Shown here piece by piece: positions 27,209 through 36,132 of a stretch of 64,000 bases of DNA. The position numbers were made by a program, and so were the translations under genes. Position 1 is the first letter of the stretch; the number at the start of each line of letters is the position of its first letter. This DNA comes from Lapidilactobacillus luobeiensis. GTDB lineage: Bacteria; Bacillota; Bacilli; Lactobacillales; Lactobacillaceae. The notes below the pieces were generated by a model. That model searched no databases and was not told the origin of the DNA. It was given only the letters and a program-made list of their open reading frames with translations. The stretch lies in NCBI RefSeq assembly GCF_024345205.1, contig NZ_BROC01000004.1, positions 103,488 through 167,487 of the forward strand. Direction: 5' to 3'.

Positions 27209-27329
27209 AGTGCGGAGCGAGCCGGGTTGCTTGTGAGCATTAACCTAGCAATTGTTTTGGAAGCGCCCTTGCTTCCGGAACAATTGCGTAGTTAAGCGCA
27301 ACAAGCAGGCTCGCACAGCACGTTTCAAA
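27209..27329 (+). repeat. Family A palindromic repeat, copy A1
   Basis: Begins one base after the GH1 stop codon. Conserved parts are AGTGCG at the start, GAGCATTAACCTAG, GGAAGC...GCTTCC in the centre, GCGTAGTTAAGCGCA and GCACGTTTCAAA at the end. Outer, middle and central arms pair to give one long nested hairpin. First of three head-to-tail copies. Confidence 0.85.
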
Positions 27330-27330
27330 A

Positions 27331-27454
27331 GAGAGTGCGAACTGACCTGGTCAGCTCCTGAGCATAGCCTAGCTAGGATTTTGGAAGCGCTCCTTGCTTC
27401 CAGAACCCTAGCGTAGTTAAGCACAAGGAGCTAGGTCAGCGAACACGTTTCAAA
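27331..27454 (+). repeat. Family A palindromic repeat, copy A2
   Basis: Same layout as A1 but with different, still complementary arms: CTGACCTGGTCAGCTCC pairs with GGAGCTAGGTCAG, and TAGCTAGGAT with CCCTAGCGTA. Confidence 0.85.
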
Positions 27455-27582
27455 TCACAGTACAAAGCAAGGATGGGTGGCTGCGAGCATTAGCCTAGTC
27501 ATGATTTTGAAAGCCGAACTTTGCTTTCGGAACCATGACGTAGCTAAGCACAACAGCCAATCCCCACGCAGCACATTTCAAA
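27455..27582 (+). repeat. Family A palindromic repeat, copy A3
   Basis: Third tandem copy; arms GGATGGGTGGCTG and CAGCCAATCCCC pair, inner arms TAGTCATGAT and CCATGACGTA pair. Ends in GCACATTTCAAA directly before the terminator of the HAD gene. Confidence 0.82.
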
Positions 27583-27634
27583 AAAAGAGCAAGATCACGC
27601 CTCTGAAACACGTGATCTTGCTCTTTATTTTTTT
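27583..27634 (-). terminator. Bidirectional terminator between the GH1 operon and the HAD gene
   Basis: Perfect 15-base stem AAGAGCAAGATCACG and complement, with A run before and T run after; serves the minus-strand HAD gene and any read-through from the repeats. Confidence 0.9.
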
Positions 27635-27646
27635 CTAGCTAGTCCG

Positions 27647-28456
27647 TTATTCAGCTCTGGCGGCCGCCAGAACCTTGTCGATCTCTTGCAAAACCCCATA
27701 ATCATTATTACTGGCGGTACGATAATTGGCGTACTTTTTCATGAAGTCATCGCCATTGGCCACCAAATAACTGTATTTGACTGCAGCCAACATGCCCGCG
27801 TCATTGAGAGTATCGCCAAAAGCCATCATTTCGGCTGGCGTGACGCCTATATGTTGCCCAAGCTTAACGATCGCCGCTCCCTTGTCAACACCTTGGGGCA
27901 TGATATCCACCCAAGCCGGCCCACCTACTGTGACCGCGTAATGTTCACCGAAAGCCGGTCGATAAGTTGCTTTGACCTGAGCCACTGCATCCATCTTTGG
28001 AAAATAGATACTGACTTTATTGGCCTCAGCCGTGATCGCGCTCAAATCATCTACGAAGTAAACTTGCGTGTAGAACTTGGCCATTTCCGCGCGATAAGCC
28101 TCATAGCGGCGATTTAAGTAGGCCCCTTCCAGCGCACAGATCACCGGAAAACCAATGCCCTGACGCTCGACAAAAGTCACCATTTCTTGATAAGACGCCA
28201 CTGTTAGCAGCGTTTTGCTGATGATCTGACCATCAACAGTGATCACCCCACCATTGTCAGCGATCAACGCCATCTCTGGCGCCTCGGTGGCAAACATATC
28301 CTGCAATGTATACAACGGTCGACCACTGGCGGCGACGAATTCGATCCCCACCGCCTTTAGTTCCTTGATCCGTTGAAAAAGATGCGGAGGAAACTCGCCA
28401 GCATCCGTTAAGAGCGTACGATCCAAATCTGAAGCGATCAATTTAATCGGTGTCAC
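27647..28456 (-). CDS. Cof-type HAD-IIB sugar phosphatase
   Basis: 269 residues. Motif I DLDRTLL near residue 10 (nucleophile Asp), motif II SGR, motif III Lys near 190 and motif IV GDTLNDAGM near 218, with the IIB cap between II and III. These cytosolic enzymes dephosphorylate sugar phosphates or similar metabolites; substrate unknown. The start is GTG 28456 with AAGGGGAG eleven bases upstream. Monocistronic. Confidence 0.9.
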   Translation of the reverse strand: MTPIKLIASDLDRTLLTDAGEFPPHLFQRIKELKAVGIEFVAASGRPLYTLQDMFATEAPEMALIADNGGVITVDGQIISKTLLTVASYQEMVTFVERQGIGFPVICALEGAYLNRRYEAYRAEMAKFYTQVYFVDDLSAITAEANKVSIYFPKMDAVAQVKATYRPAFGEHYAVTVGGPAWVDIMPQGVDKGAAIVKLGQHIGVTPAEMMAFGDTLNDAGMLAAVKYSYLVANGDDFMKKYANYRTASNNDYGVLQEIDKVLAAARAE

Positions 28457-28503
28457 TTTTAAGAAAACTCCCCTTGCCTATGTTTATCCTGACCCGTCAT
28501 GAT

Positions 28504-28827
28504 TTAATTGCTGAGTTCGACCGCAGTCCCACTACAAGTGACCATCAGCATGCCATTATCCGAACCCAAAACTTCATAATCCATTTTCATACCAACGATC
28601 GCGTCCGCGCCCATATCACGCGCGCGTTGTGCCATTTCGTCCAGCGCTTCAGTCCGCGCCTCGGACAATTCTTCTTCATAACCTTGCGACCGTCCGCCAA
28701 AAACGTTGCGGAGACTAGCCCCGATGTCACGCATAAAGTTGATTCCAGTAATGACCTCGCCAAAAACAATACCGCGGTAAGCTGTAATAGTCCGTCCTTC
28801 GACTGACGTTGTTGTCGTTACGATCAT
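28504..28827 (-). CDS. YbjQ/UPF0145 family protein
   Basis: 107 residues with the family pattern: [33 protein letters not shown] central region split here to [13 protein letters not shown], then [12 protein letters not shown] and a C-terminal GTAV. These small proteins form pentameric rings; function is unknown though heavy-metal binding has been suggested. Separate from the HAD gene by 47 bases, same strand. Confidence 0.9.
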   Translation of the reverse strand: MIVTTTTSVEGRTITAYRGIVFGEVITGINFMRDIGASLRNVFGGRSQGYEEELSEARTEALDEMAQRARDMGADAIVGMKMDYEVLGSDNGMLMVTCSGTAVELSN

Positions 28828-28960
28828 AAGAAGCCCTCACTATTCATCGATTATTTGTTTGATTACTCCCTCACCTTACAGGTTTTTACGCGGAATTGCA
28901 AAGAAAATTTAGTGGAAGTTCCGGTGCCAAAAAGCCGCTGTTTCTGTTGCAGATTTCTGG

Positions 28961-29291
28961 CCTAATTGCAGGGGTGGTGGTCAAACAATGTCCTTTTTCT
29001 AGTGGTACGACAACACCAACGAATTCGGATAATTATGCCCACCAGTTTGAAAAGCGTTGATAACGTTGTAACTATTCCAAACCAACTTTGGTTGAACCTG
29101 TCGACCGATTCAGATACTTCATCATAACCATGCTGCCATTCATCAGGTGGACTGTACTAGTGTCGCCGATTTGAAAATTGTAACCACTAACCATGGCTGT
29201 CGATTGCGTGGCTCCCCATTAATTGACCACAACTGGCCAATTGGCGTGAGTGCTCAAATGATTATGATAACGTTGAGCGGCTGGAGCGGAG
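28961..29291 (-). repeat. Diverged copy of the family B linker (B3)
   Basis: Read on the minus strand it aligns, with many changes, to the 400-base stretch following the B1 and B2 cores (45560-46035, 48925-49320). Shared landmarks include GAGCACTCACGCC, GACCGATTCAG (as read here on plus) and TCATCAG.TGGACTGTACT. It ends at the TCCGCTCCAGCCGCTCA junction motif. No open frame is conserved among copies. Confidence 0.7.
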
Positions 29292-29299
29292 CGTGACGT

Positions 29300-29382
29300 T
29301 GAAACGTGCTGCACACAACTGACTTCTGCGCTTAACTACGCTAGGTTAATGCTCGAAGTCAACCCGTTGTGTTCCGCACTCT
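29300..29382 (-). repeat. Family A repeat with central deletion, copy A4
   Basis: Reverse orientation. Outer ends (AAACGTGC, GCACTCT) and the CTTAACTACG/CTAGGTTAATGCTC motifs are kept, but the central GGAAGC hairpin is missing, leaving about 83 bases. Lies between B3 and C1. Confidence 0.75.
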
Positions 29383-29589
29383 GGCGTTGGTGGGCTGTTT
29401 ATCCGTCAGGCGGAAGGTCGGGCTGGGGGTGAGTCAGCCGCGATATTATTGTTGGCGATTTATCGCCTACAATAAGGCCGAGCTTGAAGATTTTCGGTGC
29501 ACTTCCGAAAAGCTTCAAGTCGTGCCCGCCGCGTTCCACCACCCCCAGACCGACCTGGAGCCCCACCACATCTGCCAACCACCAACGCC
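29383..29589 (-). repeat. Family C element (structured, MITE-like), copy C1
   Basis: 207 bases bounded by inverted GGCGTTGGTGG (29383-29393) and CCACCAACGCC (29579-29589). Inside, on the minus strand, an outer stem (AGGTCGG.CTGGGGGTG with complement) encloses two hairpins; hairpin 2 spans 29446-29475 with a seven-plus-six base stem and a central A-A mismatch. Homologous to C2 at 60790-60995. An open frame crossing it (29369-29692) mirrors one in C2 and is not a gene. Confidence 0.8.
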
Positions 29590-29733
29590 ACGCGCAGTGC
29601 CAGCCACGACCAACCTAACATCATTCCAAATTTTTGCAAAACTTCGAAGTGATGATTTGCAGGTACCAGCCAATTGGCGTATAACGAAATAATTAGAACG
29701 ATTTACGTACGCTAGATCAGATAGGACTCGCAA

Positions 29734-30831
29734 ATGAAATTAACAAAGAAGAAAACGGCGTTGTTACTCATCGCCATTCTGGGAATCATCGTCACGTTTT
29801 GGGCCTACCAGCACCCACTGGGCAAGGGCACGTTAGCACAAGTAACACAGGTCCAGTCAGTTAGTCACCAGGCGGAGACGGATCAATATCAGAACAAAGA
29901 CACCCAATTCGAACAACGGCTGACACTCAGGATTCTCAATGGGTCCCATCAAGGCCAGACCTACCAAGTAACCAATGATTACGACGCCTCGCAATTGATC
30001 AATCAGCGCTATTATCACAACCAGCGTGTCTACGTCCAAGTTTCCCATCAGGGTAAAGCGAATATTCTCACCGCGAAACGGGATTGGGTTCTGATTTTGG
30101 CGCTAACGGTGACCGCCTTGATTTTGGTGGCGATCCTAGCTAAGAAAAGTTGGTTGATTTTACTATCGGTGACCGTCAACTGCTTGCTATTCTTAGTAAC
30201 GCTCCGCTTAGATATTTGGCGTAATGGTACGGCAACGATTCTGCTGTACAGTTCGGCAGCGATTGTTTTCGCGACGGTGACCTTTCTTATTTATCAAGGT
30301 TGGCGCCGTAAAATGGCGATCATGTTACTCAGTACGATCGGGGCGTTGGTGATCGCCTTCGGTCTAAGCTATGGCATCATGCGTGCGACGAACGAACAGG
30401 GCATCACTTATATGGCCGTTGCTTATGCTACGCAAAGTCCGCGCTCACTTTTCTTAGGGCAAACGTTACTGGGCGTCTTGGGGGCAGTTATGGATGAATC
30501 AACAGACATCGTGACCAGCCTAAGTGAATTATGGCAGCATAACCCACAACTGACGCGGCGGCAACTTTGGCACAGCGGCTTGACGATCGGTCGGGAGATC
30601 ATGGGGCCGCTGATCAATGTACTCTTCTTGATTTTCATGGCCGCGGCACTGCCGATGACGATTCTTTATTTGCGCGACAACAACACGATCAGTTATACCT
30701 TCGAATACACCCTATCTTTAGGTGTCTTACAAAGTCTGATCTCTGCGATCGGGATCGTTTTGACCGTGCCGATCGCGACCCTGGCTAGCTTCTTACTACG
30801 GCCACTGACCAAGGAGGCGCAGGCTCAATGA
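29734..30831 (+). CDS. YibE/F family membrane protein (first of a pair)
   Basis: 365 residues: N-terminal membrane helix, extracellular region ~30-120 (VRV-type domain with NGSHQG), then seven or so membrane helices with the family motif GAVMDESTDIVTSL near 253. The YibE/F family is of unknown function. TAGGA lies eight bases upstream of ATG. The gene overlaps its partner by four bases (ATGA). Confidence 0.88.
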   Translation: MKLTKKKTALLLIAILGIIVTFWAYQHPLGKGTLAQVTQVQSVSHQAETDQYQNKDTQFEQRLTLRILNGSHQGQTYQVTNDYDASQLINQRYYHNQRVYVQVSHQGKANILTAKRDWVLILALTVTALILVAILAKKSWLILLSVTVNCLLFLVTLRLDIWRNGTATILLYSSAAIVFATVTFLIYQGWRRKMAIMLLSTIGALVIAFGLSYGIMRATNEQGITYMAVAYATQSPRSLFLGQTLLGVLGAVMDESTDIVTSLSELWQHNPQLTRRQLWHSGLTIGREIMGPLINVLFLIFMAAALPMTILYLRDNNTISYTFEYTLSLGVLQSLISAIGIVLTVPIATLASFLLRPLTKEAQAQ

Positions 30832-31643
30832 GTACGATGACAGCACTGCTTTTGGTCTTGTTAGTCTTGATCGTCTTGGTGGGTGGCACCGCCGGGCTGA
30901 AAAGTTATCTGAGTATCTTGATCAATTTCTGCCTGATTTTTATGGCGGCTTGGTTGATTGCTGGCGGCGCGAATATTTGGCTGATCGCGGTGATTTTTAT
31001 TCCCTTGAAATTAGCAACGATCGTTTATCTAGGTACTAATGAGCAAAAATTGGCCGATCAAGCTTTTCTTAGTTCCCTATTAGTCACGGTGATCATTGTT
31101 CTGCTGATCCTAGGACTGACTTGGTTGGGACAGGCTTTTGGTTTAGGCGATCAAGATGACGAGGACTTGATCGGCTTAGCGACGGCGCCGGGCATCAATT
31201 ACCTGTTGATCACCGCGCTGGTGGCGATCTTCAGTACTCTTGGGGCGATCTCCGAGGCGGCTGTGGCCATGAATGCAGGATTGTTGGAATTATTGCGGCA
31301 AACACCAACGATTGAACCCGCCGCCTACCAACGGAGTGCCCAACAAATGGGGCAAGATATTCTTGGAACAGCGATCAATACGATCCTCTTCGGTTTTTTC
31401 GGGAGCAACTTGGCGTTATTCATTTGGTATCTGCGGCTAAACTATCGCCTCAACAAACTGCTGAATGACAAGCTCTTCGTCCAAGAGGCCTTGGTCCTGC
31501 TGGAATCCTTTATTGGTGTACTATTGATCGTACCGCTGACTACTTGGCTGATCGGTTGGTGGCAAAATCACGCGAAAAACCATCAACAAAAAATTACGGC
31601 CGACCAAACCCGCCCTTCCCAAGAATCACGTGAAAAGAAATAA
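30828..31643 (+). CDS. YibE/F family membrane protein (second of a pair)
   Basis: 271 residues, about seven membrane helices; the motif GAISEAAVAMNAGL near 140-153 parallels GAVMDESTDIVTSL of the partner. Such tandem pairs are common in lactobacilli and probably form one heteromeric membrane complex. Followed by a strong terminator. Confidence 0.88.
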   Translation: MSTMTALLLVLLVLIVLVGGTAGLKSYLSILINFCLIFMAAWLIAGGANIWLIAVIFIPLKLATIVYLGTNEQKLADQAFLSSLLVTVIIVLLILGLTWLGQAFGLGDQDDEDLIGLATAPGINYLLITALVAIFSTLGAISEAAVAMNAGLLELLRQTPTIEPAAYQRSAQQMGQDILGTAINTILFGFFGSNLALFIWYLRLNYRLNKLLNDKLFVQEALVLLESFIGVLLIVPLTTWLIGWWQNHAKNHQQKITADQTRPSQESREKK

Positions 31644-31710
31644 TGTCACCATAGTTTTAGCAGGTCACTTAACAGGAAAACATTCTTTGACAAACAAACC
31701 CAAACAAATC

Positions 31711-31756
31711 AAAAAATAGCTTTGTCCGATCAACTTCGCGGACAAGGCTATTTTTG
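31711..31756 (+). terminator. Terminator of the YibE/F pair
   Basis: Stem AAAATAGC.TTGTCCG / CGGACAA.GCTATTTT with eight-base loop and T tail; symmetric, so it may also stop minus-strand transcription from the serine dehydratase genes. Confidence 0.85.
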
Positions 31757-31853
31757 AACTGACTAGCTACATCAAATCGACCGTAGGATCCTACTAAGTT
31801 TACGCTCCCATAAACTAGAACGATCACCGACTGCTTTTCAGGTAACTACTTGG

Positions 31854-32783
31854 CTAACTTTCCCGGGCCGAATCGTTATTTTCATCGTCAGGATGGATAC
31901 TAACATCCTGACCAAAAATTTTCATCTTCAAGGCGATCCCAGTCGGTGTCGCGGCCAAACCACCTAGCCCAGTCTCTCGCAAACTAGCGGGCAAATTCTG
32001 CCCGATTCGTTTCATCGCTAGGATCACTTCATCAGCCGGGATCTGGCTGGTCAATCCAGCCAAGGCCATGTCGGCGGCCGTTAACGCATTGACCGCGCCC
32101 ACCACATTCCGTTTGATGCAGGGCACTTCAACTAGTCCGGCGACGGGATCGCAGACTAGCCCCAGCAAGTTAGACATGGCCATCGCAAACGCCTGAGCCG
32201 CCTGTTCCGGGGTGCCGCCAGCAACCTCCACAGCAGCCGCGGCACCCATGGCCGAGGCGCTGCCAACTTCGGCCTGACAACCGCCAGTGGCGCCAGCGAT
32301 CATCGCCTGATTAGCCACGATCATTCCAAAAGCCGAGGCGCAGAAGAGAAAGCGGATCTGATCATCCCGCTGTAAATGTAAACGTTCGGTGACCACACTG
32401 AGAACGCCAGGTAAAGTCCCAGCAGAACCGGCCGTGGGCGTGGCACAAATAATGCCCATGGCGGCGTTGACTTCATTGGTCGCCACCGCATTTTGCATGG
32501 CCAACAACATGGTATCCCCGGACAAGGACTGGCCCTTCTCCCGATATTTCTTCAACAAAACCGCTTCACCACCGCTGATCCCGGTGGCTGAAGTCACCCC
32601 CGCACCACTGGCACCCTTGATGGCCGCTTCGTGCATGACTTCCAGATTTTTGCCCATGGTGGCCCAAATGATCTCGCGGCTACTATGGCTCAATTTGATT
32701 TCTTGTTCAATGATCAATTCTGAGATCGGCTGCTGTTGCGCCGCCGCGGCTGCCAACAAATCCGCAATTGTTTCATACATCAT
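31854..32783 (-). CDS. sdaAA: L-serine ammonia-lyase, iron-sulfur dependent, alpha subunit
   Basis: 309 residues. The iron-sulfur cysteines are seen in ICATPTAGSAG and VCDPVAGLVEVPC, with GATGGCQAEVGSASAMGAAA between them. Together with the beta subunit it converts L-serine to pyruvate and ammonia in the cytoplasm. Thirteen bases separate it from the upstream beta gene. Standard two-subunit Gram-positive form, no oddities. Confidence 0.96.
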   Translation of the reverse strand: MMYETIADLLAAAAAQQQPISELIIEQEIKLSHSSREIIWATMGKNLEVMHEAAIKGASGAGVTSATGISGGEAVLLKKYREKGQSLSGDTMLLAMQNAVATNEVNAAMGIICATPTAGSAGTLPGVLSVVTERLHLQRDDQIRFLFCASAFGMIVANQAMIAGATGGCQAEVGSASAMGAAAAVEVAGGTPEQAAQAFAMAMSNLLGLVCDPVAGLVEVPCIKRNVVGAVNALTAADMALAGLTSQIPADEVILAMKRIGQNLPASLRETGLGGLAATPTGIALKMKIFGQDVSIHPDDENNDSARES

Positions 32784-32796
32784 ATTTGCCCTATCC

Positions 32797-33447
32797 TTAA
32801 AGTGAGATCAAGTCTTGACTGATCCGCCGCGCCTGCTCCAATTGTTCCGGGAAAGGCTTGTCCAACAGATCTAGCTGATAAATGTGATGCCGGCCGCGCA
32901 TCAAGGTCACCCGGGGCAGGCGATAATTCGCACCGAAAATCTGATCCAACGCCTGCCCAATTTCTTGCTCGGCCTCCACATAAATCAATGGCAGGCTCCC
33001 CTGTGGTTCAAAAATCAACCCGTTAAAATCGATCTTCCGAATTTCGATCGCGCCACCACCAACAGAACAACCCCAAACCGTTAAATATTTCTCAGCGTTT
33101 TCCAAAGTGATTGCCGCCGTATTCGGGTGACCAATCGGACTGGGGTGTTGATCTTCAATGAAGGTAATCTCGATTCCTTGGCGCCGCGCCAGATCCACCG
33201 CGTTGGGGACACGCCGATCTGCCGGATCAAAGCCTAAAACACCGGCGATCACTGCATAATCAGTCCCGTGGCCCCGATGCGTTTGGGCAAAAGACTCGAA
33301 GTAACGAACTCGGACTGTTTTGATCGGCGCGTGAAACAACCGATTCGCCACGTGACCGATCGCCACTGCGCCGGCTGTATGCGAGCTAGAGGGTCCGATC
33401 ATGATCGGGCCGATAATATCAAAGACACTACGATAACGATTGGTCAT
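32797..33447 (-). CDS. sdaAB: L-serine ammonia-lyase, iron-sulfur dependent, beta subunit
   Basis: 216 residues with the SdaAB N-terminus SVFDIIGPIMIGPSSSHTAGA and a C-terminal ACT-like region near 145-216 that may sense serine. ATG 33447 has GTGGAAG upstream; a longer frame adds twelve unlikely residues. First gene of the sda operon. Confidence 0.95.
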   Translation of the reverse strand: MTNRYRSVFDIIGPIMIGPSSSHTAGAVAIGHVANRLFHAPIKTVRVRYFESFAQTHRGHGTDYAVIAGVLGFDPADRRVPNAVDLARRQGIEITFIEDQHPSPIGHPNTAAITLENAEKYLTVWGCSVGGGAIEIRKIDFNGLIFEPQGSLPLIYVEAEQEIGQALDQIFGANYRLPRVTLMRGRHHIYQLDLLDKPFPEQLEQARRISQDLISL

Positions 33448-33532
33448 TTTTCTTCCACCTATGCCAGGACATGATACAGCCATTCTACACTAAAACTCCG
33501 TACAACAATACGAGCTTACTCTATTTTTTTGC

Positions 33533-33567
33533 AAAAAAAGAGAAAGTTGATCAAATCAACCTTCTCA
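33533..33567 (-). terminator. Terminator of the IIB-like gene
   Basis: Minus strand GAGAAGGTTGAT/ATCAACTTTCTC stem with three-base loop and a run of seven T, twenty-eight bases after the stop codon. Confidence 0.85.
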
Positions 33568-33594
33568 AAAATCAAGTGAATATCAAGAAAGATC

Positions 33595-34023
33595 TTACTG
33601 CTCCAAGCCATGAGGTGTCATTGTCTGCTTGGCCGCCGCAGAACGCGGGTGTAGGTCATGAATGATCGTCCGTAACGCGAGTTCACCGTTCATCGTACCA
33701 AACATCCGCATATCCAGATCATCAACTGGGATCCCCACAGGCGCTAAAGTTTGACGCAAGACTGGTGTTCGATAACGCACTTGTGGACAAACAAAAACGT
33801 GATCCACATAGGGACGAAACATTGTGTTCACCCGCCGCCAATCCACCAACTGCTCGCTACCATAACCGATCAAGATCGGATAACGCCTGCTCAAGTCATC
33901 ATAATGATCCAATAAGGTTTTAAGGTCATCGAAATGGATCTCTTCAGGGTCAGCGGCTTGAGCGATATGACTGCAAAACAAACTTGACGTGGCCCCACCA
34001 GCGCAACAGATAAAAGCCAGCAT
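33595..34023 (-). CDS. Orphan PTS lactose/cellobiose-type IIB-like protein
   Basis: 142 residues. The N-terminus MLAFICCAGGATSSLFC resembles the phospho-cysteine loop of lactose/cellobiose IIB domains (C6 or C7 as acceptor), but the rest, including an HRTIIHDLHP-like C-terminal part, is longer than a normal ~100-residue IIB and no IIA or IIC gene is near. It may be a regulatory or divergent PTS protein. ATG 34023 has AAAGGGAG eight bases upstream; the longer frame has none. Confidence 0.65.
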   Translation of the reverse strand: MLAFICCAGGATSSLFCSHIAQAADPEEIHFDDLKTLLDHYDDLSRRYPILIGYGSEQLVDWRRVNTMFRPYVDHVFVCPQVRYRTPVLRQTLAPVGIPVDDLDMRMFGTMNGELALRTIIHDLHPRSAAAKQTMTPHGLEQ

Positions 34024-34113
34024 GACTAATGCTCCCTTTGATTTTTTATTAGTTCTATCATAACGCAACTTTGAAGACTGGCAAACTAGATTGAACTTCG
34101 ATTTATTAGTAAT

Positions 34114-34944
34114 CTAAAACTCTTCGTAGACGGCTGGATCTTGATCCGTGGTCCGCCCATCTTTCCGCGTTAACGCATCGATCAGCGCCATATCCGCTGC
34201 CGAGATCGAGAAATCGAAAACCTGCAGATTACCGGCCTGACGAACCGGATCAGCCGACTTAGGGATCGGTAAAGTCCCATGTTGAACTTCCCAGCGCAAA
34301 ATCAATTGACCCACATTTTTACCATACTTAGTCGCTAATGTCTGTAAGCGCGGATCTTTCAACATGACGCTGGCCCGACCCAACGGACTCCAATCTTCAG
34401 TCAAGATACCATATTCTTGATCATAAGCGCGCTGAGCAGCCTGATTGAAATACGGATGTAGTTCGATCTGATTGACCACTGGGAGTTCACCTGTTTCTGT
34501 TTGCAATCGCGCCAAATGAGCAGGCAAAAAATTGCAGACGCCGATCGACCGGATCAAACCAAATTTTTTAGCCGTGATCAAGGTCTGCCAGGCTTCGACG
34601 TACTGATCCCGCCGTGGATTAGGCCAATGTAACAAATACAAATCAAAATAATCCAACCCACTCCGATAAAGCGATTCTTGGATCGTTTGGATCGCCTGAT
34701 CCGTTTGATAATAACGGCCTGGCAATTTTGAAGTTACCAACACATCCGCCCGCGAGAGACCGGAATGCTTGATTGCCGCGCCAACAGCCCCTTCATTCTC
34801 GTAATTGTAGGCTGTATCTAAAAGTCGATAGCCTTGCTGCAGAGCCGAACTCATGGCGTTAACACCGCTGGCCCCATTCAGTTGATAGGTCCCAAACCCA
34901 ACTTTTGGTAAACGCAAGCCATCACGAAGTGTATAGTATTCCAT
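34114..34944 (-). CDS. Aldo/keto reductase
   Basis: 276 residues with D43 and Y48 (LLDTAYNYENE), K73 (VTSKLP) and H106 (LLHWPNP), the complete AKR tetrad, plus IPKSADP cofactor segment near the C-terminus. NADPH-dependent reduction of an unknown carbonyl is expected. It is a distant paralogue of the enzyme at 5206-6054. Upstream neighbour is an uncharacterised small gene on the same strand. Confidence 0.92.
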   Translation of the reverse strand: MEYYTLRDGLRLPKVGFGTYQLNGASGVNAMSSALQQGYRLLDTAYNYENEGAVGAAIKHSGLSRADVLVTSKLPGRYYQTDQAIQTIQESLYRSGLDYFDLYLLHWPNPRRDQYVEAWQTLITAKKFGLIRSIGVCNFLPAHLARLQTETGELPVVNQIELHPYFNQAAQRAYDQEYGILTEDWSPLGRASVMLKDPRLQTLATKYGKNVGQLILRWEVQHGTLPIPKSADPVRQAGNLQVFDFSISAADMALIDALTRKDGRTTDQDPAVYEEF

Positions 34945-35001
34945 TCAAATCATCCCTTAGTCAAATTTCATGCGTCAAATCGATTTTCTTCAAAAAAGGC
35001 G

Positions 35002-35268
35002 TTACTGAACCGCTTCCGTTTGCAGATCACGATAGCTGACCACGATCCGCGAATTATACTGTTCTTTTTGAAAGTCTGTTGTTTTCTGTGAGTGCGAAAT
35101 ATCGATCATGCAAGAATAACGGTATTTCTTGGTAATACGGCCGCGAACCACGTGCCCTAACAATTCGGAATAAAAAGGTAAAACCTGGTTCTCGTGAAAA
35201 TGCTTATTCAGTTCATTTTCTTCAAACAACTCGATCTTATACATTGGTTTGTTCACTGGACTTGCCAT
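35002..35268 (-). CDS. Uncharacterised 88-residue protein
   Basis: Not recognised. The sequence is hydrophilic, charged, with a beta-rich look (ending RIVVSYRDLQTEAVQ) and no membrane helix or signal. ATG 35268 has AGGAAAGG upstream, supporting real translation; a start nine codons earlier has no site. It may share a transcript with the aldo/keto reductase 57 bases downstream. Confidence 0.7.
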   Translation of the reverse strand: MASPVNKPMYKIELFEENELNKHFHENQVLPFYSELLGHVVRGRITKKYRYSCMIDISHSQKTTDFQKEQYNSRIVVSYRDLQTEAVQ

Positions 35269-35567
35269 AACGTCACCTTTCCTAAATAATGACACCGAGC
35301 CCTCAAAAATTGGTCTACGGACTCAGCTAACAATTAATAACTCAATTCTATTATACACTATTTAGGTCAAGCCCGCAGATCTCTGAGGTTTAGCTGGCCA
35401 TTCCGCCAAATTGGTCCAGGTCGATTCTGGGTATTGTGCTCTTTTTTAAGAACGTCAGTTAACGCTACGACTTGCTTCACCTACTATGCTTGAGCTCCCT
35501 CTTGAGTTTGGCCTTGAGTTTAGCAAAGATGACCGACCTGAGTGCCTTTTTGATCGCTGCACCTTGA

Positions 35568-36083
35568 TCAATGAAGCGATTTGATCAGGATCAAATCATT
35601 CTGTTGATCACTTCCCAATTGAAAGGTGTGACGACCGACTTGATGAAAGCCATTTTTTTGATAAAAGGCGCGAGCAGGCTCATTGTGTTCCCAGACGCCT
35701 AACCATAACGCCGTTTTATGCAGACGTAACGCCTGCTGCTCGGCTTGTTTGATCAATTGATGACCAAAACCATGGCGTTTATAGGCCGGTAAAATATAGA
35801 TCCGTTCTACTTCTAATGCATTAGGGGCCACATGCTCCGTCTGTGCTTTTTCAACATTAAGTTTCAAATAACCAACGGTCGTACCTTGATCCTGCAAGAA
35901 ATAAAAAAAGGAATCCCTATTGGCCAATTCAGCCGCTAACACAGATGTCGCATATGCTCGCTCTAAATAGGCCTTTAAATCCGCCGCTTGGTTTACCCCG
36001 CCAAAGGTATCTATAAATGTTGCTCGACTCAGTTGTTGTAATTCTGCTAAATCATTCAAGGTGCATTGGTGCAAAACTACCAT
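35568..36083 (-). CDS. GNAT family N-acetyltransferase
   Basis: 171 residues with the acetyl-CoA loop in VERIYILPAYKRHGFGHQLIKQAE (R/Q-x-x-G-x-G/A variant RHGFGH) and W..N..A..FY..NGF near the end, typical for protein or amine N-acetyltransferases. Substrate unknown. The start at 36083 avoids overlap with the upstream marR gene and fits the family; a 27-codon extension is unlikely. Probably in operon with marR. Confidence 0.87.
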   Translation of the reverse strand: MVVLHQCTLNDLAELQQLSRATFIDTFGGVNQAADLKAYLERAYATSVLAAELANRDSFFYFLQDQGTTVGYLKLNVEKAQTEHVAPNALEVERIYILPAYKRHGFGHQLIKQAEQQALRLHKTALWLGVWEHNEPARAFYQKNGFHQVGRHTFQLGSDQQNDLILIKSLH

Positions 36084-36132
36084 ATCCACGCCTACTTTCT
36101 TATTTTGTCGATTGTCACTACTAATCGCAACC

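Noticed and set aside
27209..27582. Three tandem repeats considered as a CRISPR array
   Set aside because: Units are ~125 bases, contiguous, without regular spacers; copies occur elsewhere singly and in both orientations; no cas genes.
29369..29692. 107-codon open frame, with a similar peptide predicted at 60696-60926 in the other copy
   Set aside because: Similarity comes from the C element crossing both; hairpin changes do not respect codons.
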